NCBI GenBank assembly: GCA_017510335.1
Contig: JAFWNM010000030.1
Span: forward strand, 1 to 45,266
Direction: 5' to 3'
Origin: Paracoccaceae bacterium
GTDB lineage: Bacteria > Pseudomonadota > Alphaproteobacteria > Rhodobacterales > Rhodobacteraceae
DNA: 45,266 bases
The notes under the pieces are model-generated. The model did no database searches, was not told where the DNA came from, and saw only the letters and a program-made list of their open reading frames with translations. Below are positions 8,374 to 18,145 of this stretch, in pieces. The number at the start of each line of letters is the position of its first letter. Positions within the stretch are counted from its first letter, which is position 1. Position numbers and translations under genes: made by a program.

Positions 8374-8535
8374 ACGCGGGCGCAATGGCACATCTCACCC
8401 GGCCCGGGCCGCCTCGCCCCCCCAAGGCCAGGGGCACAAACGGGGTGCGCCAATGGTCGCGTGGGCAGCTTGCGGGCTTGCCCCGCCCCCCTGTTGTGAC
8501 CTAAACCCATGCCCAACACAAAGGGCCGGAACAGC

Positions 8536-10323
8536 ATGAGCGACACAACACAGTCCAGCGACACACGCGCGAAGTCCAAGAACATCGGGGCATTGCAGGG
8601 TTTGTGGCCCTTCATGCGCCCCTATCGCGGCTTGCTTGCGGCCGCATTGCTGGCGCTGGTTGCAACTGCAACGATCATGCTGATGCTGCCGCTGGCCGTG
8701 CGGCGCGTTGTCGACGGGTTCGAAGCGCGCGAAATGGAATTGCTGAACCAGTATTTCGGCGCGGCGCTGGGGCTGGCGGTGCTGCTGGCCATCGGAACGG
8801 GCCTGCGCTACTATCTGGTCACACGGCTGGGCGAACGCATCGTCGCAGATATCCGCAAGGCGCTGTTCGCCCGCGTTATTGACCGCAGCCCCGCGTTTTA
8901 CGAACGCATCATGACCGGCGAGGTGCTCTCGCGCCTGACCACGGACACCACGCTTATTCAATCGGTCATCGGCTCCTCCGTGTCAATCGCACTGCGCAAT
9001 GCGCTGATGCTTTTGGGCGGGCTGGTTCTGCTGGGCCTGACATCCGCCAAATTGACGGGGTTCGTGTTGCTGATGGTGCCCGCCATCATCGTTCCCATTG
9101 TGATCATGGGGCGCAAACTGCGCCAACTCAGCCGCGAGAACCAGGACTGGATTGCCGCCAGTTCCGGCAATGCATCAGAAGCCTTGCTGTCTGTGCAAAC
9201 AGTTCAGGCCAACACCCACGAAGCTGCCAGCCGCGCCGCGTTCGACCGCGTCACCGAAATCAGCTTCGATGTCGCGCGCAAACGCATCCTGACCCGCGCC
9301 GTGCTGACAGTCATCGTGATCTTTCTGGTCTTCGCGGGCATTCTGGGCACGCTCTGGATTGGCGCACGCGATGTATCGGCGGGCGTCATGACGCCGGGTG
9401 AACTGGCGCAATTCGTGATCTACGCAGTTATCGTCGCTGGCTCCGTGGGCGCATTGTCGGAAATCTGGTCGGAATTGCAGCGCGCCGCAGGGGCCACAGA
9501 ACGCCTTGTTGAACTGATGACCGCAATCGACAGCGTCCAGGACCCCGCCGACCCTGCGCCCCTGCCCCGCCCCACCCGTGGCGAAGTGCGCTTTGAAAAC
9601 GTGAATTTCCACTACCCCACCCGCCCGGGCCAACAGGCGCTGCAAAACATCTCGTTGACCATTCACGCCGGCGAGACTGTTGCGCTTGTCGGTCCCTCTG
9701 GCGCGGGCAAAACCACCATCCTGCAACTGCTGCTGCGGTTTTACGATCCCGTCAGCGGGCAAATCCGCATCGATGGCCAGGCGCTGTGCGACATGGCGCG
9801 CGCGGATTTCCGCCGCGCGCTGGCATTGGTGCCCCAGGACCCCGTGATCTTTGCAACCACCGCAATGGACAATATCCGCTTCGGCCGGCCCGGTGCCTCT
9901 GACAGCGAAGTGGTTGCCGCGGCCAAAGCCGCGAATGCCGACGAATTCCTTACCCGCCTGCCCGAAGGCTACATGACCGAACTTGGTGAACGCGGCGTCA
10001 TGCTGTCGGGGGGGCAAAAACAGCGCGTCGCCATCGCCCGCGCAATTCTGCGCGACGCCCCCATATTGTTGCTCGACGAAGCCACCAGCGCCCTCGATGC
10101 GGAGTCTGAAGCCGCTGTGCAACGCGCCGTGGACCACCTGTCGCGCAACCGCACCACAATTGTCATCGCCCACCGGCTGGCCACCGTCAAACAGGCCGAC
10201 CGGATCATCGTCTTTGACGAAGGGCGCATCACCGCAATCGGAACGCATGATGAACTCGTGGCGCAAGGCGGGCTTTATGCACGTCTGGCACGGCTGCAAT
10301 TCACCGCCGAACGGGCCGCCTGA
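8536..10323 (+). CDS. MsbA-like ABC exporter, fused permease and ATPase
   Basis: A 595-residue half-transporter that should work as a homodimer in the inner membrane. Residues about 25-310 form six membrane helices; the rest is the ATPase, with Walker A GPSGAGKT (386-393), signature LSGGQ (from 490), Walker B LLLDEATSALD (catalytic pair D514-E515) and the switch histidine in IVIAHRLATV. It belongs to the MsbA-related group common in alphaproteobacteria; the substrate (lipid, LPS precursor or drug) cannot be told. I prefer the ATG at 8536 over the in-frame ATG at 8509, because AAGGGCCGG precedes it. Confidence 0.88.
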   Translation: MSDTTQSSDTRAKSKNIGALQGLWPFMRPYRGLLAAALLALVATATIMLMLPLAVRRVVDGFEAREMELLNQYFGAALGLAVLLAIGTGLRYYLVTRLGERIVADIRKALFARVIDRSPAFYERIMTGEVLSRLTTDTTLIQSVIGSSVSIALRNALMLLGGLVLLGLTSAKLTGFVLLMVPAIIVPIVIMGRKLRQLSRENQDWIAASSGNASEALLSVQTVQANTHEAASRAAFDRVTEISFDVARKRILTRAVLTVIVIFLVFAGILGTLWIGARDVSAGVMTPGELAQFVIYAVIVAGSVGALSEIWSELQRAAGATERLVELMTAIDSVQDPADPAPLPRPTRGEVRFENVNFHYPTRPGQQALQNISLTIHAGETVALVGPSGAGKTTILQLLLRFYDPVSGQIRIDGQALCDMARADFRRALALVPQDPVIFATTAMDNIRFGRPGASDSEVVAAAKAANADEFLTRLPEGYMTELGERGVMLSGGQKQRVAIARAILRDAPILLLDEATSALDAESEAAVQRAVDHLSRNRTTIVIAHRLATVKQADRIIVFDEGRITAIGTHDELVAQGGLYARLARLQFTAERAA

Positions 10324-10360
10324 GCAGCCGCGCGGCCCTTGACCCGCCGCGCCTGCTCTG

Positions 10361-10392
10361 GCTTTTCATTCTGGTAAAAATATCCAAAAAAA
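10361..10392 (-). repeat. 3'-end motif, copy A (T7GGATATTT...ACCAGAATGAAAAGC)
   Basis: Read on the minus strand this is a T7 tract, GGATATTT, two variable bases, then ACCAGAATGAAAAGC. A copy at 35642-35674 differs at only two inner positions. Both copies lie a short way past the stop codon of a leftward gene (DUF3422 here, rnj there) in the same orientation. The T tract suggests a role at transcript 3' ends. I recall similar strings in other Rhodobacterales genomes but cannot check here. Confidence 0.7.
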
Positions 10393-10414
10393 CCTGTGTT
10401 TCTGGCGCAATGTC

Positions 10415-11698
10415 CTATTCGAACTTGCGCCGTATCGTGCGCACCATCGCCCATACGCCCAGAACGACAACCGGCACCAGCGCGGCCATTGTCCAGGGTT
10501 TTGACAGGCCCAAAGGCTCGGTCACGGGCAAGGCCAGATATGCCACCAGATTGACCGCATAATAGCTGATGGCCACCACGGACAACCCCTCAACTGTGTG
10601 TTGCAAGCGCAATTGCATATCGGCGCGGCGGTCCATGCTTTCCAGCAACCGCTGGTTCTGTGCGGACCGCTCTACATCCACGCGCGAGCGCAGCAACTGC
10701 CCTGCGCGCATCGCGCGTTCGGCCAGCCGTGTCAGCCGCGCTTCGGTGGATTTGACAGTGCGCATGGCCGGGTCATAGCGGCGGGTCATGAATTCACGCA
10801 GCGACTGGCGCCCCTCAAAACGGTCTTCGCGCAGCACGTCGATGCGCTGATGCACCAGCGCTTCATAGGCCCCTGTGGCGGCAAAGCGAAACGCGCTTTC
10901 GACCATCATGTTTTCCAACTCGCTTGAAATGCGCAGCAGCGCTTCCAGCGTTTCATCAGACCGGGTTCCCGGCGTGTTCATTGCGCGCGAAAGCTGGGTC
11001 AATTCATCATCCAGCACCCCCATTTGTGGCGACAGGGTGCGCGCGCGCAGCAGCCCCAGCATGGATATGGTCTTATAGGTTTCAATCTCGCACAGGCGTT
11101 GCAAAATGCGCCCCACGCGCCGCCCGCCTGTGCCCGGCTTGACAAACACTGCCATGCGGATATGGCCTGCGCGGTCAATGCGGAAATCACTGGCAATCAC
11201 GGCGGTCCCATCCAGCACCCGCGCCGCAGCCAGGCTTTCGGGCACAAACCAGTCCTGCAGCTTTGACGAAATTTCGGCGGGGTCTTCGGGCATCGGCTCG
11301 ATCTGGAACAGGATCGAGGTCAGCCGCTTTCCCGGTGCCTGTTCCAGCCAGTCATCGGCAAACACATCGAAACTGTCCGGGTCAAAGGGGCGTTTTGGCA
11401 CCCCCTGCTCAAACGCGGTGTAGGTCACGAATTCCGTATGGCTTTCCCATTTCAGATGGTGACGGCCAATATCGGCAGAATGGTGCGTGGCGTCCGGTGC
11501 GGGATGGCCCGCGCCGTGACGGTCCAGAAGTGCCAGAAGATGGGCGCGGTCCTTGCTGCGGTCGCGTTTGGCCGCACCGCTTTCGGGCTTGACCGCCACA
11601 AACACAGCCACCCCCGGTGCCATCACCTTGGTGGCGGGGCGGGCATGCAGTTCGTTGACAAGCGCGTATCGGTGCGGGTGATCTTCCAGTGGGGGCAT
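10415..11698 (-). CDS. DUF3422 family membrane-anchored protein
   Basis: A 427-residue protein of the DUF3422 family, of unknown function and common in alphaproteobacteria. The start HPHRYALVNELHARPA is the family signature. The middle holds long helical segments predicted to be coiled coils (about residues 255-370). Two membrane helices lie near the C-terminus (about 375-425), with a short basic cytoplasmic tail ending RTIRRKFE. The layout resembles a cytoplasmic domain anchored by a C-terminal hairpin. I chose the ATG at 11698, with AAGG eight nt upstream; in-frame ATGs at 11734 and 11743 lack such a site. Confidence 0.85.
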   Translation of the reverse strand: MPPLEDHPHRYALVNELHARPATKVMAPGVAVFVAVKPESGAAKRDRSKDRAHLLALLDRHGAGHPAPDATHHSADIGRHHLKWESHTEFVTYTAFEQGVPKRPFDPDSFDVFADDWLEQAPGKRLTSILFQIEPMPEDPAEISSKLQDWFVPESLAAARVLDGTAVIASDFRIDRAGHIRMAVFVKPGTGGRRVGRILQRLCEIETYKTISMLGLLRARTLSPQMGVLDDELTQLSRAMNTPGTRSDETLEALLRISSELENMMVESAFRFAATGAYEALVHQRIDVLREDRFEGRQSLREFMTRRYDPAMRTVKSTEARLTRLAERAMRAGQLLRSRVDVERSAQNQRLLESMDRRADMQLRLQHTVEGLSVVAISYYAVNLVAYLALPVTEPLGLSKPWTMAALVPVVVLGVWAMVRTIRRKFE

Positions 11699-11813
11699 AT
11701 GCGGACCTTGGCACAACAGATTTTCACCAAGCATATGGTGCATTTACGCGAAAGAAAGCGCCGCTTCGGCACACTGTCGCACACTTGTATTTCCGCCACA
11801 GTGCGAACGCAAA

Positions 11814-11835
11814 AACCGCCCCTTTCGGGGCGGTT
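11814..11835 (-). terminator. Intrinsic terminator of pntAB
   Basis: AACCGCCCC (11814-11822) and GGGGCGGTT (11827-11835) form a perfect 9-bp stem with a 4-nt loop. In the leftward direction of pntB it is followed by TTT, giving a T5 run with the stem end. It lies 24 bp past the pntB stop codon. Confidence 0.9.
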
Positions 11836-11859
11836 AATACAGGCGCTTTCCGCTTAAAC

Positions 11860-13362
11860 TCAGTCAATCATCGGCAGCAGGCTGTCCACGGACGCTTTGG
11901 CATCGCCATAGAACATGCGCGTGTTGTCCTTGTAGAATAGCGGGTTTTCGATACCCGAATAGCCCGTGCCCTGCCCGCGCTTGGACACGAACACCTGTTT
12001 TGCCTTCCACACTTCCAGAACCGGCATGCCGGCTATGGGGCTGTTGGGGTCCTCTTGGGCAGCGGGGTTCACAATGTCATTGGACCCGATGACGATCACG
12101 ACATCCGTATCAGGGAAGTCGTCATTGATTTCATCCATTTCCAGCACAATGTCATAAGGCACTTTCGCTTCGGCCAGCAGCACATTCATATGCCCCGGCA
12201 AACGCCCCGCAACAGGGTGAATGGCGAAACGGACGTTCTTGCCCTTGGCGCGCAGCTTGCGGGTCAGTTCCGACACGCTTTGCTGGGCCTGCGCCACGGC
12301 CATGCCGTAACCGGGAACGATAACCACGCTGTCAGCCTCGTTCAGGGCTGCGGCTACGCCACCGGCATCAATGGCCACCTGCTCGCCCTCGACTTCCATC
12401 TGCGGGCCGGACGCACCGCCGAACCCGCCAAGGATTACGCTGATGAAACTGCGGTTCATGGCCTTGCACATGATATAGGACAGGATCGCCCCCGAACTGC
12501 CCACCAGCGCGCCCACAACAATCAGCAATTCATTGCCAAGGCTGAAGCCGATGGCCGCTGCCGCCCAGCCAGAATAGCTGTTGAGCATCGACACCACCAC
12601 CGGCATATCGGCGCCGCCGATGCCCATGATCAGATGGTAGCCAATGAACAACGCCAGCGCGGTCAGGACAATCAGCATCAGAATCGACGCGCCCGCACTT
12701 TCGGCGAAGGCCAGATACAACCCTGCAAACACCACAGACAGGATCGCCGCGCCTGCGTTCAGCATATGCCCGCCGGGCAATTGCTTGGCGCTGGTATCCA
12801 CACGGCCCGCCAGCTTGCCATAAGCAATGATTGACCCGGTGAAGGTGACCGCCCCGATCAAGAGGCCGATCATAACCTCGACACGCAGAATCGTGATCTC
12901 GACTGCGGTTTTCTTGCCGATGATGGCCGCGAAATTGCTCAGACTTAGCCACAGGTCATATGCCGCGATTGACATCAGCCCTTCAGGCTGCGGGAAGGGC
13001 AGTGCGTTTTCAGCAAAAACCTGCGCCACGCGGCCGATTTCCAGGTGTGCATTCAACCCCACCAGAACCGCCGCCAGCCCGACCAGCGAGTGCATGAAGG
13101 CCACAAGTTCGGGCATCTGGGTCATCTTTACGCGCGTGGCCAGTTGCCAGCCAACCAGACCGCCAATCGCGATCAGCACAAGGGTCAGCCCCCACATGCC
13201 CGAACCGGGGCCGACCAGCATGGCCAGCACGGCCACTGTCATACCGGCAATGCCATACCAAATTGCGCGTTTTGCGCTTTCCTGCCCAGACAGACCGCCC
13301 AGCGACAGAACAAAGAGAACTGTCGCAACCGCATAGGCCGCAACTGTAAATCCGAAATCCAT
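11860..13362 (-). CDS. pntB: NAD(P) transhydrogenase beta subunit
   Basis: PntB is the membrane and NADP-binding subunit of the proton-translocating transhydrogenase, which reduces NADP+ with NADH at the cost of the proton gradient. The 500-residue protein has about nine membrane helices in residues 1-280 and the NADP-binding domain III at the C-terminus, with [49 protein letters not shown] and [29 protein letters not shown]. Length is close to the usual 460-500. AGGAGGAAT precedes the ATG. It follows pntA after 18 bp and ends in a strong terminator. Confidence 0.97.
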   Translation of the reverse strand: MDFGFTVAAYAVATVLFVLSLGGLSGQESAKRAIWYGIAGMTVAVLAMLVGPGSGMWGLTLVLIAIGGLVGWQLATRVKMTQMPELVAFMHSLVGLAAVLVGLNAHLEIGRVAQVFAENALPFPQPEGLMSIAAYDLWLSLSNFAAIIGKKTAVEITILRVEVMIGLLIGAVTFTGSIIAYGKLAGRVDTSAKQLPGGHMLNAGAAILSVVFAGLYLAFAESAGASILMLIVLTALALFIGYHLIMGIGGADMPVVVSMLNSYSGWAAAAIGFSLGNELLIVVGALVGSSGAILSYIMCKAMNRSFISVILGGFGGASGPQMEVEGEQVAIDAGGVAAALNEADSVVIVPGYGMAVAQAQQSVSELTRKLRAKGKNVRFAIHPVAGRLPGHMNVLLAEAKVPYDIVLEMDEINDDFPDTDVVIVIGSNDIVNPAAQEDPNSPIAGMPVLEVWKAKQVFVSKRGQGTGYSGIENPLFYKDNTRMFYGDAKASVDSLLPMID

Positions 13363-13380
13363 CTCTTATTCCTCCTGCCG

Positions 13381-14949
13381 TCAGGATTTCTGGAACATGG
13401 CGAGCATGCGCCGTGTTACCATGAAACCACCAAAGATATTCACCGCCGCCATCAGCAGCGCGAGTGCCGCCAGAAGCGTGATCAGCCCGGAGGTTGACCC
13501 GATCTGCAACAATGCCCCCACGATGATGATCGACGAAATGGCGTTGGTTACCGCCATCAGGGGGGTGTGCAAGGAATGCGACACCTTCCAGATAACCTGA
13601 AAGCCCACGAACACGGCCAGCACGAAGATGATGAAATTGCGCATGAAGGATTCCGGCGCGACCAGCCCCACCGCCAGCACGAATGCAGCGCCGCCTGCCA
13701 GAAGCGCGACCTGCGTTTTCGTCTGCGACTTGAAGGCCGCTATTTCATTTGCGCGCTTTTCCTCGGCGGTCAGTTCCTTGACCTTTTCCTTGGGCTTGGC
13801 GGCAATTGCCTTCACCTTGGGGGGCGGCGGCGGGAAAGTGATTTCACCGCCATGCGTGACCGTGGCCCCGCGAATGACATCATCTTCCATATTGTGGTTG
13901 ATGACGCCGTCCTTGTCCGGTGTCAGGTCATGAAGCATGTGACGGATATTCGTCGCATACAGCGTGGATGATTGCGTGGCCATGCGCGACGGGAAGTCGG
14001 TGTAGCCAATGATGATAACACCGTTTTCGGTAACAAGGCGTTCATCCGGCACCGTCAGGTCACAATTGCCGCCCTTTTCGGCAGCAAGGTCAATGATAAC
14101 CGAACCCGGTTTCATCATCTGGACCATGTCTTCGGTCCACAATTTCGGCGCAGGGCGGCCCGGAATCAGGGCCGTGGTGATGACGATGTCAACATTCGGC
14201 GCCAGTTCACGGAATTTTTCCAACTGCTTTTCACGGAATTCAGGGCTGGAGGGGGCCGCATAGCCGCCCGTTGCCGCGCCGTCCTGTGTGTCCTCGAAAT
14301 CAAGGAACACGAATTCCGCGCCCATGGACTCGATCTGCTCGGCCACTTCGGGGCGCACGTCAAACGCCATGGTAATGGCGCCAAGGCTGGTCGATGTGCC
14401 AATCGCCGCAAGGCCCGCAACGCCGGCCCCCACGATCAGCACCCGCGCGGGCGGCACCTTGCCTGCCGCTGTCACCTGTCCGGTAAAGAAACGGCCAAAG
14501 TTGTTGCCTGCCTCGATCACCGCGCGGTAGCCTGCGATATTGGCCATGGACGACAGCGCGTCCATTTTCTGCGCACGCGAAATCCGGGGCACCATGTCCA
14601 TGGCGATGGCTGTTGCGCCCTGATCCTTGGCTGCGGCCAGCAATTCCTCGTTCTGGGCGGGCCAGAAGAAGGAAATCAAGGTTTGGCCCTGTTTCAGCCG
14701 CGTGATTTCATCCAGTTCGGGTTCGCGCACCTTGATGACGATATCCACCGCATCTGTCAGGGCGGCTGCGTCCTTGACGACCGTGACACCGGCCTTTTCA
14801 TAGGTTTCGTCATTAAAGCCCGCAGCGACACCGGCACCGGATTGCACGAAACATTCATGCCCCAGTTTCTGGATCTGTGTTGCACTGTCTGGTGTCAGCG
14901 CGACACGCGCCTCACCTGATTTGATTTCCTTTAAGGCCCCGACTTTCAC
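13381..14949 (-). CDS. pntA: NAD(P) transhydrogenase alpha subunit
   Basis: PntA carries the NAD-binding domain I and four C-terminal membrane helices; it docks on PntB. The 522 residues begin [21 protein letters not shown], as in the alanine dehydrogenase/PNT family. The dinucleotide fold [22 protein letters not shown] is in the first half, and the PntA loop [10 protein letters not shown] is present. Membrane segments lie at about 410-515. It is a single polypeptide, as in E. coli, although many alphaproteobacteria split it into PntAA and PntAB. I chose the GTG at 14949 behind AAAGGGGGA; the frame upstream shows no similarity. Confidence 0.95.
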   Translation of the reverse strand: MKVGALKEIKSGEARVALTPDSATQIQKLGHECFVQSGAGVAAGFNDETYEKAGVTVVKDAAALTDAVDIVIKVREPELDEITRLKQGQTLISFFWPAQNEELLAAAKDQGATAIAMDMVPRISRAQKMDALSSMANIAGYRAVIEAGNNFGRFFTGQVTAAGKVPPARVLIVGAGVAGLAAIGTSTSLGAITMAFDVRPEVAEQIESMGAEFVFLDFEDTQDGAATGGYAAPSSPEFREKQLEKFRELAPNVDIVITTALIPGRPAPKLWTEDMVQMMKPGSVIIDLAAEKGGNCDLTVPDERLVTENGVIIIGYTDFPSRMATQSSTLYATNIRHMLHDLTPDKDGVINHNMEDDVIRGATVTHGGEITFPPPPPKVKAIAAKPKEKVKELTAEEKRANEIAAFKSQTKTQVALLAGGAAFVLAVGLVAPESFMRNFIIFVLAVFVGFQVIWKVSHSLHTPLMAVTNAISSIIIVGALLQIGSTSGLITLLAALALLMAAVNIFGGFMVTRRMLAMFQKS

Positions 14950-15402
14950 GCGCCGTCCCCCTTTCTTCAGGTTAACCGAATTCCATGACCGCAAAATGCG
15001 TTCTTTTCGACATCGCGCTTGCATACCCTGCGCAAGATTGTTTCACAAGCGGGCAATAATATTTGCCTAATGCATACAAAGGCATACCAAGCAACAAGAC
15101 CATAAAAGTCGAGTGCTTCGATATTTTTATACTATATTTCAGTTTGTTAAATACATATCTTCAGAAAATTCGATCAGGCGCGACCAGTTGCCGCGACTGG
15201 CCTGCAGCGTCAATGGCACAGGTTTGGGGACAAATCTGCCGTGCCGCCGGTCATTTTGCCGGCCCCACCAAAGCTGCACAGATGCTTGCGACATGAATCG
15301 CAGAACATGGCAACACCGCATCAAAGCAGCTTGTCAGGGACAAAACCGCCTTGACCTTGAAGGGCGCAAGCGGCACCCATACCCCACAAACCGGAGGGAC
15401 AG
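14950..15402. other. Intergenic region pntA/kynU with an AT-rich core
   Basis: This 453-bp stretch between the divergent pntA and kynU genes has no convincing ORF. Its core, about 15050-15175, is much richer in A and T than the rest of the window, with runs such as TATTTTTATACTATATTT. It contains an imperfect dyad GGCAA-N6-TTGCC at 15052-15067. The remainder (15180-15400) is of normal composition and ends in the kynU ribosome-binding site CCGGAGGGA. The core may hold promoters for both genes or be foreign DNA; I cannot decide. Confidence 0.6.
15020..15048 (-). promoter_or_regulatory. Possible pntAB promoter
   Basis: On the minus strand TTGTGA (15043-15048) and TATGCA (15020-15025) are separated by exactly 17 bp and lie about 70 bp before the pntA start. 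This fits a weak housekeeping sigma promoter. The dyad at 15052-15067 abuts it upstream. No experiment supports it. Confidence 0.3.
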
Positions 15403-16596
15403 ATGACAGATTTCACCGCGACCCGCGCCATGTTCGACCTGCCCGAAGGGGTGATCTATCTAGATGGCAATTCGCTTGGCCCGCTGCCGCGCGCCGTGTC
15501 CGCACGCGTGGCGCGCACCATCACCGATGAATGGGGCCAGATGGTCATTACCGGCTGGAACCGCGCGGGCTGGATGGACCTGCCCACCCGCGTGGGCGAC
15601 CGTGTAGGGCGGTTGATCGGTGCGCCTGCGGGCAGTGTCATCATGGGCGACACGCTGTCGATCAAGGTGTATCAGGCGCTGGCCTCGGCGCTGGAATTGC
15701 GCGCGGGTCGCAGTGTCATCCTGTCGGACACGGGAAATTTCCCGTCCGACCTGTATATGGCCGACGGGCTGTGCCGCACGCTTGGTCCTGACTATCAGCT
15801 TAAAACCATGGCACCGGAAGCTGTCGAGGATGCCATCGACGACACAATCGCCGTGCTGATGATTACCGAGGTGGACTACCGCACAGGCCGCAAGCATGAC
15901 ATGGCCCGCCTGATTGCCAAGGCGCATGCGCATGGCGCGCTGGTGGTCTGGGATCTGGCACATTCGGCAGGGGCCATTCCGGTTGATGTGACAGCGGCAG
16001 ATGCCGATTTCGCTGTGGGCTGCAGCTACAAATACCTGAATTCCGGCCCCGGCGGCCCTGCCTTCATTTATGTCGCGCCGCGTCTGGCTGACAAGGTGCG
16101 CCCTGCCCTGTCAGGCTGGCTGGGCCATGAAGCGCCCTTTGCCTTCGATCTGGACTATCGCCCCGGGGCGGGCATTGAACGGATGCGGGTGGGCACGCCG
16201 CCCATTTTGCAACTGGTGGCCCTTGATGCGGCGCTGGATGTCTGGGACAGGGTCGATATGAACGATCTGCGCGCGCGGTCACTGGAGTTGCAGCAGATTT
16301 TCATCGACAGCGTTGCGCAGCGCTGCCCCGAACTGGTGCTTGCCTCACCCACGGAAGGGGCGGCGCGCGGCTCTCAAGTCAGTTTTCACCATGCCGAAGG
16401 TTATGCCATTATTCAGGCCCTGATTGCCGAAGGCGTTATCGGGGACTTCCGCGCCCCTGATATTTTGCGCTTCGGGTTCACGCCGCTGTATCTGACCCCC
16501 GAAGATGTGGCGCGCGCCGCAGATATCCTGTGTGCCATCATGCACAACCGGACATGGGACCGACCAGAATTCAAGACCCGCGCAAAAGTCACCTAA
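15403..16596 (+). CDS. kynU: Kynureninase
   Basis: A PLP enzyme that splits kynurenine into anthranilate and alanine (tryptophan catabolism). The 397 residues start FDLPEGVIYLDGNSLGPLPR, a kynureninase hallmark. The PLP lysine is K210 in GCSYKYLNSGPGGPAF; the cofactor-ring aspartate is D184 in VVWDLAHSAGA. The substrate-binding segment GMRVGTPP appears as RMRVGTPPILQL, and the C-terminus has FRAPDILRFGFTPLYLT. Length is normal. CCGGAGGG lies before the ATG at 15403. No kynA or kynB adjoins it, so the other pathway steps must be encoded elsewhere. Confidence 0.95.
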   Translation: MTDFTATRAMFDLPEGVIYLDGNSLGPLPRAVSARVARTITDEWGQMVITGWNRAGWMDLPTRVGDRVGRLIGAPAGSVIMGDTLSIKVYQALASALELRAGRSVILSDTGNFPSDLYMADGLCRTLGPDYQLKTMAPEAVEDAIDDTIAVLMITEVDYRTGRKHDMARLIAKAHAHGALVVWDLAHSAGAIPVDVTAADADFAVGCSYKYLNSGPGGPAFIYVAPRLADKVRPALSGWLGHEAPFAFDLDYRPGAGIERMRVGTPPILQLVALDAALDVWDRVDMNDLRARSLELQQIFIDSVAQRCPELVLASPTEGAARGSQVSFHHAEGYAIIQALIAEGVIGDFRAPDILRFGFTPLYLTPEDVARAADILCAIMHNRTWDRPEFKTRAKVT

Positions 16597-16692
16597 GCGC
16601 CAAGAACACGCGCGGGTTCCCATTCTTCTGCCGCATTTTGCCAGTAGGGTGCCCGAAGACAGACCCGACACCGCCAAGACAGCATTTCGCAA

Positions 16693-18039
16693 ATGGACAG
16701 CAGATTGCACGCGCACCCTTCCCTTGTTTCCCGGCTGATGCGCGGTGCGGCCCTGACAGGTGGCAGCTTCGTGCTCGCGCAGGGGATGCGCTTTGCCTCA
16801 AACCTGATCCTTGCGCGGTTGCTGTTTCCCGACGCGTTCGGGTTGATGGCGCTGGTCACCATGATCCTGTTTGGCCTGACCATGCTGTCAGATGCAGGCG
16901 TCCAGCAATCCATTATGCAAAACGCGCGCGGGGATGACCGGGATTTTCTGGACACCGCCTTCACGTTGAATGCAGCACGCGGGGTTATCCTGTGGGTGCT
17001 GACCTTCGCGTTGGCATGGCCGGTGGCGTTGCTGTATGATGCGCCGGAACTGGCCTATGTGCTGCCTGTGTGCGGGGTTTCACTGCTGCTGGCGGGGCTT
17101 GCGCCGACACGGGTTTTCACATCCGAACGCCATATACGGCTGGGCCGTATCATGGTTGTTCAGCTTGCCTCTCAGGCGGCGGGTATTTTCGTCATGATCG
17201 CCTTTGCCTGGGCAACCGGCAGTTACTGGGCCATGGTCTGGGGGACTGTCAGCGCGGCGGTGGTGAAACTGGCACTGGAATGGACTGTCATCTCCGGCCA
17301 GCCCAACCGCCTGCGCTGGGAAAGCGACGCCGCAAGGGACTTGCTGCGCTTTGGTGGCTGGATCATGATGTCATCGGGCTTCGGGTTTCTGCTGGCACAG
17401 GGCGACCGCGCCATTCTGGGGTATTTCTTTTCGCTGGCGGAACTGGGGCTTTACAACATCGCGTGGTTTCTGGCGGCATTTCCAGTGCTATTGATGCAAG
17501 CCTTGACCGAGAAGATGATAATTCCGGCCTACCGGGAATCTTTTGCCGCATCGGATGAACATAACAGCGCGAAGCTGCGGCGCATACGCTACATGCTGAC
17601 TGCGGGTGTGATGTCGATGCTGGCCGTGATGGCGCTGTTGGGGCCAAAGCTGATAAGCCTGCTGTATGATGACCGCTATCAGATGGCTGGCGCGATGATT
17701 GTGCTGATAAGCTGCGCGCAAATGCTGCCGCTGGTCAGTGCGACCTATCAGCATGCCGCCCTTGCGCGGGGGGAATCGCGGCGGTTCTTCATGCTGACCG
17801 CCTTTCGCGCGGTAACCCAAAGCGCGCTGTTTCTGGCGGGTTTTTTGTATTTCGGGCTTCCCGGCGCATTGGCCGGTCAGGCCCTTGCGGCGGTTCTGGT
17901 CTATCCGGCGGTGGTGCGGCTTGCCAGACACACAGGCGTCTGGGACCGGACCCATGATCTGGCCTTCATGGGGGGGGCGCTGTGCCTGATCACCCTGTCC
18001 TTATGGGTGCATCAGGATATTCTGGTTGCGCTGCAATAA
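16693..18039 (+). CDS. Polysaccharide flippase (Wzx/PST family)
   Basis: A hydrophobic protein of 448 residues with about 12-14 membrane helices. The N-terminus GGSFVLAQGMRFASNLILARLLFPDAFGLMALV is typical of MOP-superfamily oligosaccharide flippases, which move lipid-linked sugar units across the inner membrane. The segment FGFLLAQGDRAILGYFFSLAELGLYNIAWFLA matches the centre of PST transporters. No glycosyltransferase or polymerase genes lie nearby, so this is an orphan flippase with unknown substrate. No clear ribosome-binding site precedes the ATG at 16693. It lies between kynU and the flagellar block and shares no obvious function with either. Confidence 0.85.
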   Translation: MDSRLHAHPSLVSRLMRGAALTGGSFVLAQGMRFASNLILARLLFPDAFGLMALVTMILFGLTMLSDAGVQQSIMQNARGDDRDFLDTAFTLNAARGVILWVLTFALAWPVALLYDAPELAYVLPVCGVSLLLAGLAPTRVFTSERHIRLGRIMVVQLASQAAGIFVMIAFAWATGSYWAMVWGTVSAAVVKLALEWTVISGQPNRLRWESDAARDLLRFGGWIMMSSGFGFLLAQGDRAILGYFFSLAELGLYNIAWFLAAFPVLLMQALTEKMIIPAYRESFAASDEHNSAKLRRIRYMLTAGVMSMLAVMALLGPKLISLLYDDRYQMAGAMIVLISCAQMLPLVSATYQHAALARGESRRFFMLTAFRAVTQSALFLAGFLYFGLPGALAGQALAAVLVYPAVVRLARHTGVWDRTHDLAFMGGALCLITLSLWVHQDILVALQ

Positions 18040-18068
18040 CCCGCCACAGCGCCCTTGATACGCCGGAC

Positions 18069-18088
18069 AGGTTACGGAAAATAAACCT
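18069..18088. promoter_or_regulatory. Inverted repeat before the slt-flhA operon
   Basis: AGGTT (18069-18073) and AACCT (18084-18088) are inverted repeats with a 10-bp spacer, about 60 bp before the lytic transglycosylase gene. The one-turn spacing is compatible with a dimeric regulator. The arms are short and no regulator is known for it. Confidence 0.25.
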
Positions 18089-18145
18089 TCCTCGTGCTTT
18101 GTTGCCCCACAGATCAGCAAGAAGCGGTCGATTCGGAGCAGCGAA

